Shown piece by piece: positions 1 to 8,887 of a DNA stretch of 64,000 nucleotides. The translations under genes were made by a program, and so were the position numbers. The notes beneath the pieces were generated by a model, which was not told where the DNA came from, did not search any database, and saw only the letters and a list, made by a program, of their open reading frames with translations. The DNA comes from Bombella dulcis. GTDB taxonomy: Bacteria; Pseudomonadota; Alphaproteobacteria; Acetobacterales; Acetobacteraceae. The stretch spans positions 211,275-275,274 of the forward strand of contig NZ_JANIDV010000003.1 of the NCBI RefSeq assembly GCF_026385505.1, written 5' to 3'. Numbering within the stretch: position 1 is the stretch's first letter; the number at the start of each line of letters is the position of its first letter.

Positions 1-2596
1 CACCCGGCGTTCCGGTCGGTACGACGGTGCTGATGCTGCCCAGAAGCTGGTCTCCTGACCCGGTCGGGTTGCCGTCGCCCTTGTCCACCGGGATGGTCAG
101 CAGGTCGCTCAGATGTGTCAGCTGGTCCTGTGAGACGTAGGTGTTCAGCGGGAAAGTGACGTCATTGCTGGGGTCGAGCCAGAACTGGGGATCAACCGTG
201 CTGGAGCCGGAAAGCGTCATCAGCTGGTTGTTGGCTAGGTCCGCTTCGGTCAGGCCGGTGGCCTGGCTGAAGGTCCGGTTGCCACGGATCATCAGGGTCG
301 GTGTCTTCATCGTCTGCTGGATGACGACATCGGCCGCACCCGGAATATGACGCAGGCGAGCTATGATCTTGCGGGCATAATCATAATTGTCTGCAATGTC
401 CGGCCCGTTGATCTGGATGTCGATGGGTGCGGGGGAGCCGAAATTGAGAATCTTGGCTGTCAGGTCCGCCGGCTGGAAGGTGAAGACCGTCCCGGGGAAG
501 CGGGCGGACAGGTCCTTTCGCAGCAGGGCACGGTAATCCCAGACGGGGGAGGCTTCATCCTTCAGGGCCACGGTCAGGTCGCAGTCCTGTGTGCCGATGG
601 TCGGGGTGGGGATGAAGGCCTGGTTATGTGCCCCTTCCGGCAGGCCGCAGTTGCTGACGATCTCTTCGACCTGACCCGGCAGATCATGCTCGATGCGGTC
701 GGAGACCAGGGCGGCAATGCGTCCGGCAACTTCAATACGGGTTCCCAGCGGGGCACGCATGTGCATCTGGAGTGCATTGGACTTCGTCTCCGGGAAGAAG
801 TCCCGTCCCGCCGTGAAATACAGTCCCAGTGACAGGACCGAGAGGCCGAGGAAGATGCCGACGAATATTTTGCGCTGTTCCACACAGCGGACCAGCAGGG
901 CGTAGTAGCTGTCCCGGAAGCTGTTGAATTTCTCTTCAAACCCCTGCTGGAAGCGGATGAAGAAGCCCATGATGCCCGTGCGTGACGGCAGCGGGGTGGA
1001 ACGGTTGCTGCTGTCCGTTCCGTCCCCCCGGTTGACGGGATGACCGGCTGCTACGGCGGCGGCATTGGCATCTGCCGTATGCTGTGCCCTGTCGGGTATG
1101 TCGTGACCGTGGGTGTGATCGGCCAGCAGATATTTCGCCATGGTCGGGACAAGGGTCCGGGACAGGACGAAAGAGGCGATCATGGCAAAGATGATGGCTT
1201 CTGCCATCGGGCGGAAGAGGTAGCCTGCCACGCCATCCAGTTCGAAGAGAGGTAGCCACACGATGCAGATGCAGGAGGTGGAGACGAAAGTCGCCGTCAC
1301 GATCTGGTTAGCGGCGTCAATGATGGCAGGTTCGAGTTCCTTGCCCATTTCGAGGTGGGTGTCGATGTTCTCGATCATCACCGTGGCGTCATCCACGAGG
1401 ATACCGACGGCCAGAGCCAGCCCACCCAGTGTCATGACATTGATGGACTCACCTGCCCAGCCCAGCCCGATGACTGAACAGAGAATGGCCAGCGGGATGG
1501 AGGTGGCAATGATGATGGTGGACCGCCACGATCCGAGGAAGAGCAGCACCACGATCCCGGTCAGGAAGGCGGCGGTGACCATCTCCCGCACCACGTCCTT
1601 GATGGCGTCCTTCACGAAGATGGAGGCATCGGTAAGGATGCTGACCTTCACGTCATCCGGCAGGACGGCACGCAGGCGGGGAAGGGCCTTCTTGACGCCA
1701 TCCACCACGTCCAGCGTGGAGGCCTCACCACTCTTCATGACGACGACTTCAACACCCTGACGGCCCTTCACCAGCACGAGGTTGGTCTGCGGGTGTCCGC
1801 CCCGGTACACATCCGCCACGTCATGGACATAGATCATCGCATTGCCGACCCGCTTGACCGGAATGTTGCCAATGGCCTTCATGCTCTTGGGGGTGGCATT
1901 GGTCTGCACCATCCAGTCCACGGCGTCGATCTTCTGGTCACCGGCAGGCAGGACGATGTTCTGGTCATGCATGGCATTCTGCACGTCCATGGCGGAGAGG
2001 TGATGCGCCCGGAGCTGGTCCTGATTCAGCGTGACCATCACGAAACTGTCCATCCCGCCATAAGGATGTGGCACCACGGCACCTTCCACGGTGACCAGAA
2101 GCGGGCGGACCCGGATCATGGCCAGCTTGTAGAGGTCGGACGGTGTCTGCTTGTCGGATGTGATCTGGAGGGAAATGACAGGAACGGACGAGGCATCCAG
2201 CCGCATGATCATCGGGGCGGGGATGTTCACCGGCAGCTGCTTGATGACCGTCTGGGAAATGGCGGTCACTTCCGCTTCTGCCTCGCCAATCTCCGAACCG
2301 GGCTGGAAGAAGATCGTCACGATCCCGCGCCCGTAATAGGAGTTGGATTCCATGTGCTCGATGCCCTCCACAGTGGAGGTCACCATCAGCTCATAGTTGT
2401 AAATGATACGGCCCGCGAACTCTTCTGGCAGCATCCCGCCATAGGTCCAGACAGCGGAGACCACCGGGATCTTGATATTTGGAAAGACGTCAGTCGGTGT
2501 TTTGAAGACTGACATCACCCCGAACATCACGATCAGGATGGACAGTACCACAAAGGTCAGAGGCCGCTTTAATGCGGTGATGACAATGGCATTCAT
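1..2596 (-). CDS. RND-family efflux transporter inner-membrane subunit (AcrB/HAE1-like), C-terminus beyond window
   Basis: Proton-driven efflux permease of the resistance-nodulation-division superfamily, acting in the inner membrane within a tripartite pump. I translated the minus strand from an ATG at 2596. It opens with MNAIVITALKRPLTF, a typical RND N-terminus with the first membrane segment, and stays open to the window edge (about 865 of the usual 1030-1050 codons). The TM4 signature LAVGILVDDATV is at about residues 394-405; its Asp pair (first Asp at residue 402) matches the proton-relay aspartates of AcrB. A long cytoplasmic or periplasmic linker follows the first TM bundle. No membrane-fusion or outer-membrane partner is visible here. 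Substrate (drug or metal) cannot be decided; DD rather than a CusA-type methionine pattern argues mildly for HAE-type. Confidence 0.9.
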   Translation of the reverse strand, partial: MNAIVITALKRPLTFVVLSILIVMFGVMSVFKTPTDVFPNIKIPVVSAVWTYGGMLPEEFAGRIIYNYELMVTSTVEGIEHMESNSYYGRGIVTIFFQPGSEIGEAEAEVTAISQTVIKQLPVNIPAPMIMRLDASSVPVISLQITSDKQTPSDLYKLAMIRVRPLLVTVEGAVVPHPYGGMDSFVMVTLNQDQLRAHHLSAMDVQNAMHDQNIVLPAGDQKIDAVDWMVQTNATPKSMKAIGNIPVKRVGNAMIYVHDVADVYRGGHPQTNLVLVKGRQGVEVVVMKSGEASTLDVVDGVKKALPRLRAVLPDDVKVSILTDASIFVKDAIKDVVREMVTAAFLTGIVVLLFLGSWRSTIIIATSIPLAILCSVIGLGWAGESINVMTLGGLALAVGILVDDATVMIENIDTHLEMGKELEPAIIDAANQIVTATFVSTSCICIVWLPLFELDGVAGYLFRPMAEAIIFAMIASFVLSRTLVPTMAKYLLADHTHGHDIPDRAQHTADANAAAVAAGHPVNRGDGTDSSNRSTPLPSRTGIMGFFIRFQQGFEEKFNSFRDSYYALLVRCVEQRKIFVGIFLGLSVLSLGLYFTAGRDFFPETKSNALQMHMRAPLGTRIEVAGRIAALVSDRIEHDLPGQVEEIVSNCGLPEGAHNQAFIPTPTIGTQDCDLTVALKDEASPVWDYRALLRKDLSARFPGTVFTFQPADLTAKILNFGSPAPIDIQINGPDIADNYDYARKIIARLRHIPGAADVVIQQTMKTPTLMIRGNRTFSQATGLTEADLANNQLMTLSGSSTVDPQFWLDPSNDVTFPLNTYVSQDQLTHLSDLLTIPVDKGDGNPTGSGDQLLGSISTVVPTGTPG

Positions 2597-2870
2597 GGGT
2601 GAGACTGTTCCAGTTATTCCAGAGGCAGAAGGAAGTCGGGACAACTTAGGCAAAAATGGCGGAAAGGCGTATTAAATACTGTTTTATTCTGATTCATGAC
2701 GGCCCTGTAAGGAAGGCCATTATTGCCTGAAGATCAGGGAAAAAGGTCCCTCTTCATGGAGGATGCTCTCTGGGGATGCCGTTTCCGGTGCAAGGAATGT
2801 TACAGGAATGTCACGAGTTCCTGTGGGGGCGGAAGCACGTCCGTGGTGAATTCGCCCCTTTTTGCCTGGT

Positions 2871-4247
2871 TCAGTTCTTGGGGAGCTGGGCCGGGGTTTC
2901 CAGTTGTGGCAGGTGCTGGCGGACACGCCGGACGGCTCCTTCCTTCACGCCTTTGCTGTTGTTCCCCCAGCTCTGTCGGATGAAGCTGACGAGATCGGCA
3001 ATTTCTTTGTCGGAGAGCGTGTCCGCAAAGCTGGGCATGGTGAAGGCAGAGGCGGAGGTGCGCAGGGCGTGCGTGCTGTCCCCTGCCAGAATGATGTGGA
3101 TGAGTGACGTGGCATCATCCGTCATGACGACCGGATTGCCCGCCAGTGGCGGGAAGACCGTGCCATAGCCGGCTCCGTCCGTGCGGTGGCAGGCTGCACA
3201 GCGGTCAATGTAGGTCTGCGCTCCCGGCCGGGAGACATCAGCACGGCGCAGCTCCTCGGTCGTCGTGGGGTCATAGACCCACGGTTTTTCCTTCCGGGCG
3301 GGGGCAAGTTGCATCAGGTATCTGGCGATGGCGTGGAGGTCGTCATCCTTGAAGGCATGGGCACTATGGACGATGACAGGCGTCATGCCGCCAAAGCTGG
3401 CCCCTGTCCGTGCCCGCCCGGTGCGGAGGAAGGCCACGATGTCCTGCTCGCTCCAGCGGCCCAGTCCCGTCCGGTTTTCCTGCCGGATGGAAGGAACGAC
3501 CCACTGTTCCACCACGCCGCCGCCGGAGAGGAAGAGTGGCCCGTCCTTGGCGGTCTGGGCCTTCTCGTTGAGGGCGATGCTGCGGGGGCTGTGACAGGCC
3601 CCGCAATGGCCCGGCCCTTCCACCAGATAGGCCCCACGGGCGAGGACAGGGTCGGAAAACTGGTTGTTGGTGCGGAGCTGGGCTGCCTGGATGGAGGGTG
3701 AGAACAGCCACCGCCAGATATGCAGGGGCCAGCGCATGGAAAGCGGCCAGATGATCCCATTGGCAGGCGGATCAACCGGCTGTGGCGTGACGCCCCGCTG
3801 GAAGAAGACATAGAGGGCGTGAATGTCCGCCTTGCTCAGCCGTGCGTAGGAAGGATAGGGCATGGCCGGATAGAGCGCACTGCCATCCTTGCGGATACCA
3901 AGCTGGACGGCACGGGCAAATTCGGCCTCGGAATAGCGGCCGATGCCGTGAACGGGGTCTGGTGAAATGTTGGTGGAATAGATGGTGCCGATGGGCAGCT
4001 TGAAGGGCATGCCCCCGCTATAGGCGGGGCGTCCGGGCTGGGTATGGCAGGCGGCGCAGTCGCCCAGAACGGCCTGATAGTGGCCTTCTTCGATCAGTCC
4101 GGCAGGCAGGGGGTCTTCTTCTGCCTGTGCGGGACGTGCGGACAGGCTGGCATTCATGAGGCCGAGCAGGCCCAGCCCTGCCATCATCAGGCAGCGGCGG
4201 AAGGGCCTGCGTTTCGTGCCGGTGGAACGGGAGAGGAGGGGGGTCAT
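2871..4247 (-). CDS. Triheme cytochrome c subunit of membrane-bound gluconate/sorbitol-type dehydrogenase
   Basis: Electron-transfer subunit that passes electrons from the FAD subunit to ubiquinone at the periplasmic face of the inner membrane. The 458-residue protein has an N-terminal signal segment (hydrophobic residues about 20-36, Ala-rich cleavage region near 42) and three CxxCH heme c sites: CAACH at 64-68, CGACH near 216 and CAACH near 355. A hydrophobic stretch before the second heme and the C-terminal region could contact the membrane. Length and heme number match the C subunit of acetic-acid-bacterial gluconate 2-dehydrogenase, sorbitol and 2-ketogluconate dehydrogenases. Its start overlaps the end of the flavoprotein gene by 4 bp, so the two are probably translationally coupled. 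Exact sugar substrate is not readable from sequence. Confidence 0.93.
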   Translation of the reverse strand: MTPLLSRSTGTKRRPFRRCLMMAGLGLLGLMNASLSARPAQAEEDPLPAGLIEEGHYQAVLGDCAACHTQPGRPAYSGGMPFKLPIGTIYSTNISPDPVHGIGRYSEAEFARAVQLGIRKDGSALYPAMPYPSYARLSKADIHALYVFFQRGVTPQPVDPPANGIIWPLSMRWPLHIWRWLFSPSIQAAQLRTNNQFSDPVLARGAYLVEGPGHCGACHSPRSIALNEKAQTAKDGPLFLSGGGVVEQWVVPSIRQENRTGLGRWSEQDIVAFLRTGRARTGASFGGMTPVIVHSAHAFKDDDLHAIARYLMQLAPARKEKPWVYDPTTTEELRRADVSRPGAQTYIDRCAACHRTDGAGYGTVFPPLAGNPVVMTDDATSLIHIILAGDSTHALRTSASAFTMPSFADTLSDKEIADLVSFIRQSWGNNSKGVKEGAVRRVRQHLPQLETPAQLPKN

Positions 4248-6037
4248 GCGCTTACCATCGGGCCGGGATTGCGGAGATAGGTCCGGCGGATGTGGTGGGC
4301 GGACCAGTAGGCCAGTGCGGCAACCAGTCCTGTCGGGTTGTAGCCCATTCCCTGCGGGAAGGCACTGGAACCGATGACGAACAGGTTCGGCACATCCCAG
4401 CTCTGGAGGTAGCGGTTCAGGGCACTGGTTTTCGGGTTCTCCCCCATGATGACACCGCCATTGAGGTGGGTTGTCTGATAGACACGGCTGTCGAAAGACT
4501 GCCCCGGCTGGAGGCTGTTCAGGCTGGTCCGTGTGGCTCCCATGGCCTGGGCAATCTCACCAATGTGGCTGACGACATGCTGGTTCATGCGGATGTCGTT
4601 GTCCTTCCATGTGAAGGTCATCCGCAGCATGGGCTGGCCGTAAGCGTTGGTCCATGTCGGGTCGAGGTCAAGATAGACGTCCCGATAGGCCATGTTGCTG
4701 CCGTGGGCATCAATGGCGAATGAGTGCCTGTACTGGTCGATCATGGCCGATTTGTAGGTGCTGCCCCAGCGTGGTGCCTCTTTGCCTCCGCTGCTCTGTG
4801 CCGCTGCAATGGGTTTGAGTCCGGACTGGTTGACCCAGATGGGTGAGCCGCCGATGAAGCCCGCCTTGCCACGGTCAAAACTGGGCTGGTTGAAGTCATC
4901 AATGGCGACACCGGCCCCGCCCGCACCGACGAACTGGTTGGTGAAGCGGTCTTCCGGCAGCCAGATGCGGGAGGAGGTGATCGTCTGATAGGTGAAGTTG
5001 CGGCCTATCGTTCCAGTCCGGGTAACGGGGTTGTAGGGCGTGCCGATGCCGGAGACCAGCATGAGATGGACATTATGGAGCTGGAAGGCACTGAGGATGA
5101 CGAGATCAGCTTCCAGTGTCTTTTCGGACCGGGTCTTGAGGTCGACATACCGCACGCCGGTGGCTTTCTTGCGGGTGTCATCCAGCATGATCTCCAGGAC
5201 CTGTGCCTCGGTGATGAGGGTGAACCGTCTGTCCCGCCGCAGGGCGGGCAGGATGTTCACGTTGGGAGAGGCCTTGGAGTAGAGATAGCAGGCATAGCCG
5301 CTGCAATAGCCGCAGAAATTGCACGGCCCCATCTGGCAGCCATAAGGGTTCGTGTAGGGCTGGGACGCATTGGCGGCGGGCATGCTGAAGGGATGGTATC
5401 CCGTGTCCGTGGTGGCAGCCCGGAACACGCTGGCCGAGAAGGTGTCGGCCATGGGCGGCAGGGGGAAATGGTCGGACCGGTCCGGTGCGAAGATGTTGCC
5501 TTTCCCGGTTTTCTGCCCCCGTACGGAGGAGGCTTCTCCGGACGTGCCGAAGACCTTTTCGGCCTTGTCGAAGAAGGGTTCCAGTTCTTCGTAGCTGACA
5601 CCGTAATCCTGAAGATGCATGTCCTCGGGGATGAAGTTCTCCCCATACCGTTCAGCGGTGACGCTGCGCAGGCGGAGATCATCCTCCGTGGCCCGGAAGT
5701 GGCAGCCCGACCAGTGCAGGCCCGCGCCACCCACCCCTTCTCCCGGCAGGAAGGCCGCCAGCTGGCGGTAGGGCAGGGCTGTCTGGTCCGGGCGGTTGCG
5801 GATGGTCAGGGAGGTGCGGGACAGCTTCTGGAAGAGGCGTTTGCGTGCGACGCCCCGCAGTTCGTCGATCGAAGCGGGGTAGGTGCCTTCCACGGCCGTG
5901 CTGTGGTCGTGTCCCCGTTCCAGCATGGTGACGTTCAGGCCGGCCTCAGTCAGTTCCTTGGCCATGATGCTGCCAGCCCAGCCACCACCGATGATCAGTA
6001 CATCCGGTCTGGCGGGGCGAGATGTGTCGTCAGTCAT
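4244..6037 (-). CDS. FAD-dependent GMC oxidoreductase, large subunit of gluconate 2-dehydrogenase-type complex
   Basis: Catalytic flavoprotein that oxidises a sugar or sugar acid in the periplasm. The 597-residue protein starts with a Rossmann FAD motif (GGGWAG, residues 17-22) and ends with the conserved GMC block NPTGLVAALAYWSA. A cysteine cluster (C239-x2-C-x2-C-x4-C250, plus C234) corresponds to the site that binds a 3Fe-4S cluster in related fructose and gluconate dehydrogenases. There is no signal peptide of its own; in this family export depends on the Tat-targeted small subunit encoded just upstream (7-bp gap between stop 6044 and start 6037). Order small-large-cytochrome matches gluconate, sorbitol and 2-ketogluconate dehydrogenase operons rather than fructose dehydrogenase. 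Substrate assignment among these is inference. Confidence 0.93.
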   Translation of the reverse strand: MTDDTSRPARPDVLIIGGGWAGSIMAKELTEAGLNVTMLERGHDHSTAVEGTYPASIDELRGVARKRLFQKLSRTSLTIRNRPDQTALPYRQLAAFLPGEGVGGAGLHWSGCHFRATEDDLRLRSVTAERYGENFIPEDMHLQDYGVSYEELEPFFDKAEKVFGTSGEASSVRGQKTGKGNIFAPDRSDHFPLPPMADTFSASVFRAATTDTGYHPFSMPAANASQPYTNPYGCQMGPCNFCGYCSGYACYLYSKASPNVNILPALRRDRRFTLITEAQVLEIMLDDTRKKATGVRYVDLKTRSEKTLEADLVILSAFQLHNVHLMLVSGIGTPYNPVTRTGTIGRNFTYQTITSSRIWLPEDRFTNQFVGAGGAGVAIDDFNQPSFDRGKAGFIGGSPIWVNQSGLKPIAAAQSSGGKEAPRWGSTYKSAMIDQYRHSFAIDAHGSNMAYRDVYLDLDPTWTNAYGQPMLRMTFTWKDNDIRMNQHVVSHIGEIAQAMGATRTSLNSLQPGQSFDSRVYQTTHLNGGVIMGENPKTSALNRYLQSWDVPNLFVIGSSAFPQGMGYNPTGLVAALAYWSAHHIRRTYLRNPGPMVSA

Positions 6038-6043
6038 GAAAGG

Positions 6044-6823
6044 TCAGCTCTCCTCATCATTCTGGAAAGCAGGGCTGTACGGGTCAGGCCTGGGAGGCAT
6101 TCCGATCGGCCCGAAGGGATAGGGCGCACCGTCCTGATTGATCCAGTCCATGAAATCTGCCCGCGCTCCTGGAAAGCCCATCATTTTCCAGCCTTCCATG
6201 CCGTGATTGCCCCCATAGGCGGGGTCGGAGAAGGCCCCTTCCAGTGTATTGGTCCGCAGCTGTTCGAAGAAGGTGGCACCGGGAATGTCGTTGAAGCGGA
6301 GCCTGTTGCTTTCCATGTCACGAAGAACGGCGTCCTGCTGCTCCGGGGGGAGGACGGCGAAGAGGGCATCATGCACCATGAGGCAGTGGGTGTTGATGGG
6401 CGTGATGGCCCCCCGATACAGGTCCCGTGGGCTGTAAGGAAGCTGGTAGCCGAGTTCGGGCGGTCCTTCCTGAAAAGGGGGCTTCATGTACCAGAGGTCG
6501 CCGAAGCCATAAGGCGTGTTCATCTGCCTGTCGATGAAACGGGGAACGCCGAGTGCCTGTGCTCCCGGCCCGTTTTCATCCTGCGGGAAGATGCGCTCGC
6601 AGGCATGGCAGAGGAAAAGATATTCTTCCTGATTGAAGAAGGTGGGTCTGTACTGGGCCGGATCGCTGGCATCGGGCGTCTTCTGCGGCCTGCTGTCGGG
6701 TTCAGCCTGCGCCGCATGGCTGAGCAGGGGGATGCTGGAGAGTGACGCCGCTCCTCCCATGAAGCCACGACGGGACAGCGGGGCCGACATACCGTGAGAA
6801 GGGGGAGGAGAAGATGATGTCAT
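6044..6823 (-). CDS. Small subunit (subunit 3) of gluconate 2-dehydrogenase-type complex, Tat-exported
   Basis: Accessory subunit that in this family stabilises the flavoprotein and carries it through the Tat pathway. The 259-residue protein has a twin-arginine signal (SRRGFMGG at about 17-24) followed by a hydrophobic core and an Ala-x-Ala cleavage region near 40, then a soluble domain of the gluconate-2-dehydrogenase subunit 3 family (FFNQEEYLFLCHACERIFP, typical of the family start). It is the first gene of a three-gene operon. The 143-bp upstream gap holds a 12-bp perfect inverted repeat (6886-6920) that may be an operator or an RNA hairpin. A tatA gene in this window (15314) is consistent with the export route. 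Confidence 0.92.
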   Translation of the reverse strand: MTSSSPPPSHGMSAPLSRRGFMGGAASLSSIPLLSHAAQAEPDSRPQKTPDASDPAQYRPTFFNQEEYLFLCHACERIFPQDENGPGAQALGVPRFIDRQMNTPYGFGDLWYMKPPFQEGPPELGYQLPYSPRDLYRGAITPINTHCLMVHDALFAVLPPEQQDAVLRDMESNRLRFNDIPGATFFEQLRTNTLEGAFSDPAYGGNHGMEGWKMMGFPGARADFMDWINQDGAPYPFGPIGMPPRPDPYSPAFQNDEES

Positions 6824-6885
6824 CGCACGGTGCGGCCCGGTCCTGAATATGAAGAAAATGCCCGAAAGGATGCCAGAATGCGGGA

Positions 6886-6920
6886 AATGACAGCAGAAAA
6901 CAAGTTAATCTGCTGTCATT
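6886..6920. repeat. 12-bp perfect inverted repeat upstream of dehydrogenase operon
   Basis: AATGACAGCAGA (6886-6897) and TCTGCTGTCATT (6909-6920) are exact reverse complements separated by 11 bases. It lies between the lipoprotein stop (6967) and the dehydrogenase small-subunit start (6823), about 65 bp upstream of that start. No T-run follows on the minus strand, so it is not a standard intrinsic terminator. It could be a regulator operator or a 5'-UTR stem-loop. Confidence 0.7.
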
Positions 6921-6966
6921 CCACCTTTCCGGTTTCTTTATTTTTGATGAAGGTGTTTCTTCTTTA

Positions 6967-7830
6967 TTACTGCGGCAGGCTGAGAAAACCCGGCGGCGGG
7001 GAGTGGATACGGGAGGCAGGGGCTGTCTGGCCCATGCCTGTATCAGTCTGGTTCTGCCAGTTACTTGTCGCCGTGCCAGCTGTTCCTGCGGCATTATTCA
7101 CGGAGCGGTTTGCCGTTGCCGTGGAGCCGGTCAGCACGGCACCGGCCGCTGGCTGTGCGCTGGCTGCACCCGGCGCGGGCAGGTCTGAACCATTCAGGTC
7201 CTGGCTCTGGATGGTGGCATTGAGCGGGGTGCCGGTGGCGTCTGTCAGCCATGAGGACAGATGACTGCGGACCTGATATTCCAGCTCGACATTCATGTCG
7301 TCCATCAGCTGCGTGTTAAGCGTATGGAGGTTATGCTCCAGACCAAGCTTGCCGGGGGCATCAATCGTGCGCTGGACATGGGCGGTGACGAAGCCATGAT
7401 GGTTATGCGCCACGTCATCGACATGGAGCTGGACCGTATAGCTCCCGCTGAGGGCGTGGTGGGGAGCCTTGGTCATCTCGATCTTCGTGATGGCGAGGTT
7501 GGCCGTACCGGAGGGCCCCGTGGCGTGCAGACGCTGATGGCCCATCAGGGCCAGCGTGTCGGCGGGGTTGGTCGGGCTTCTGTAGGAGAGATCATCACTG
7601 TCCAGCCGTGCCTGGTTGCTCACGTCAACCTGGCTGACATTCAGGTTGAGCGGGGGCAGGTAGCTGTAATCCGGCGCAGGAAAGTTTTCCTCGCTGGGAT
7701 TGCTGGAGGCACAGCCCGCCAGCAGGGTCAGCCCACAGAATAGCAGCCCCAGAACGGAGACAGAGGGACGCAGCTTCAGGCGGCTGACCGGATGGGGCCT
7801 TCTGGCACTATGGTTCGTCATGGTTTTCAT
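6967..7830 (-). CDS. Hypothetical outer-membrane or periplasmic lipoprotein
   Basis: A 287-residue protein that I do not recognise. Basic N-terminus, hydrophobic segment and lipobox LAGC (Cys at residue 40 from the ATG at 7830) indicate signal peptidase II processing and lipid attachment; LspA and Lnt are encoded in this window. The mature part has a folded-looking region (about 60-200) containing SYTVQLHVDDVAHNHHGF, then a low-complexity Ala/Thr/Ser/Pro/Gln tail. I chose 7830 because longer upstream reading only adds residues that overlap the preceding gene; an in-frame ATG at 7821 is also possible. The start lies inside the 3' end of the upstream gene (23-bp overlap), implying one transcript with hslO. 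Confidence 0.75.
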   Translation of the reverse strand: MKTMTNHSARRPHPVSRLKLRPSVSVLGLLFCGLTLLAGCASSNPSEENFPAPDYSYLPPLNLNVSQVDVSNQARLDSDDLSYRSPTNPADTLALMGHQRLHATGPSGTANLAITKIEMTKAPHHALSGSYTVQLHVDDVAHNHHGFVTAHVQRTIDAPGKLGLEHNLHTLNTQLMDDMNVELEYQVRSHLSSWLTDATGTPLNATIQSQDLNGSDLPAPGAASAQPAAGAVLTGSTATANRSVNNAAGTAGTATSNWQNQTDTGMGQTAPASRIHSPPPGFLSLPQ

Positions 7831-8887
7831 GTCCGGCGTCTGTTTTCTCTTCGTGATTCGGCGGAGGGGATTTCTTCCAGCGTTCCCTGTCCGGCAGGCC
7901 GGCCGCCTGACCGGCTCCGAAGAAGGAAGACCGCACCCAGATTTCAGATGAAAATGGAAAAGATGTGCGGGTTTGTCCAGTCTCTTCGTGTTTTTCGATG
8001 GACGGGAGGGTAACCGGGGCCATTTCCTCCCACAGGGCGGAGGCCCGCCCCACGCCGTAATCTTCCAGCCGGAAGGGATGGGCATGTTTCAGCTCTTCCA
8101 CACAGTGGGGATTACTGATGAACCAGGACAGCAGAAAGACAGGCACCAGCGGGACAAAAGGCCCGTCTCCCAGAAGAAGCTGGTCTCCGGGGTAATAGAC
8201 AACAGGTGTCTGGTCTTTGGGAGGTGTCGTCTGCCCCGTGGAGCTGTACCAGAGCAGGTAGAATGTCTGCCCCGCTTCTTCATCACTGAAGCGGCAGGCC
8301 ACGCCCTTTTCTGTCGGCATGGTCAGTTCGGTCCGCAATATCCGCCCGCTGAAGGGGGAGCTGGTCAGGGTATGGGGGCCGGAGGGACGGGTGTCGAGCA
8401 GGCTTCTGAGGCGTCTGGGCGGGAGGGACGTGTCAGGCTGTATGTCGTCTTCCTGCATCAGGGATGAGGGGGAGAGCAGATGCAGGCTGCTGCTGGTGGT
8501 TGCCTGAAACCAGAGTCCCAGAAGCTGGAGCTGGGCGATGGATGGCAGGCTGGTCAGGGAGATGAGAGCCTCATGCAGGGCATCGCTGTCTTCCGGCAAT
8601 GGTGATTCGCCACTCAGCAGGGCGGCACTGAGCTGCTGGAGGGCAGGGCCTATGGCGGACAGAACCTCTCCGTTCCACTCGCTGTCCAGCGCAAGGGCGT
8701 GACAGGCCAGAATTTCATCATCGGGCGTGAGCCACCAGCAGGCTTCCTGCCCCGTTTTTTCATGCTGGAGTGTCAGGACATCCAGTCCGGCGGGGCCACG
8801 ATAGCGTGCGACGGCCAGCCAGCCAGGATAAAGCCGTTTCAGCGGGTGCCCGTCCCTGCGAAGAGAGGCTGGAAGTCCGGTCTTCAT
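7808..8887 (-). CDS. Hypothetical protein of the hslO operon
   Basis: A 359-residue protein without a family I can name. It is rich in Leu, Ser and Pro, has no signal peptide or clear membrane segment (one hydrophobic stretch, VPLVPVFLLSWF, near residue 265), and starts with MKTGLPASLRRDGHPLKRLYPG. Coding is supported by position: its ATG at 8887 overlaps the hslO stop (ATGA) and its end overlaps the start of a lipoprotein gene. The reading frame has the regular GC-rich third-position usage of its neighbours. Function unknown; context suggests co-expression with the redox chaperone Hsp33, which may be only positional. Confidence 0.7.
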   Translation of the reverse strand: MKTGLPASLRRDGHPLKRLYPGWLAVARYRGPAGLDVLTLQHEKTGQEACWWLTPDDEILACHALALDSEWNGEVLSAIGPALQQLSAALLSGESPLPEDSDALHEALISLTSLPSIAQLQLLGLWFQATTSSSLHLLSPSSLMQEDDIQPDTSLPPRRLRSLLDTRPSGPHTLTSSPFSGRILRTELTMPTEKGVACRFSDEEAGQTFYLLWYSSTGQTTPPKDQTPVVYYPGDQLLLGDGPFVPLVPVFLLSWFISNPHCVEELKHAHPFRLEDYGVGRASALWEEMAPVTLPSIEKHEETGQTRTSFPFSSEIWVRSSFFGAGQAAGLPDRERWKKSPPPNHEEKTDAGHENHDEP

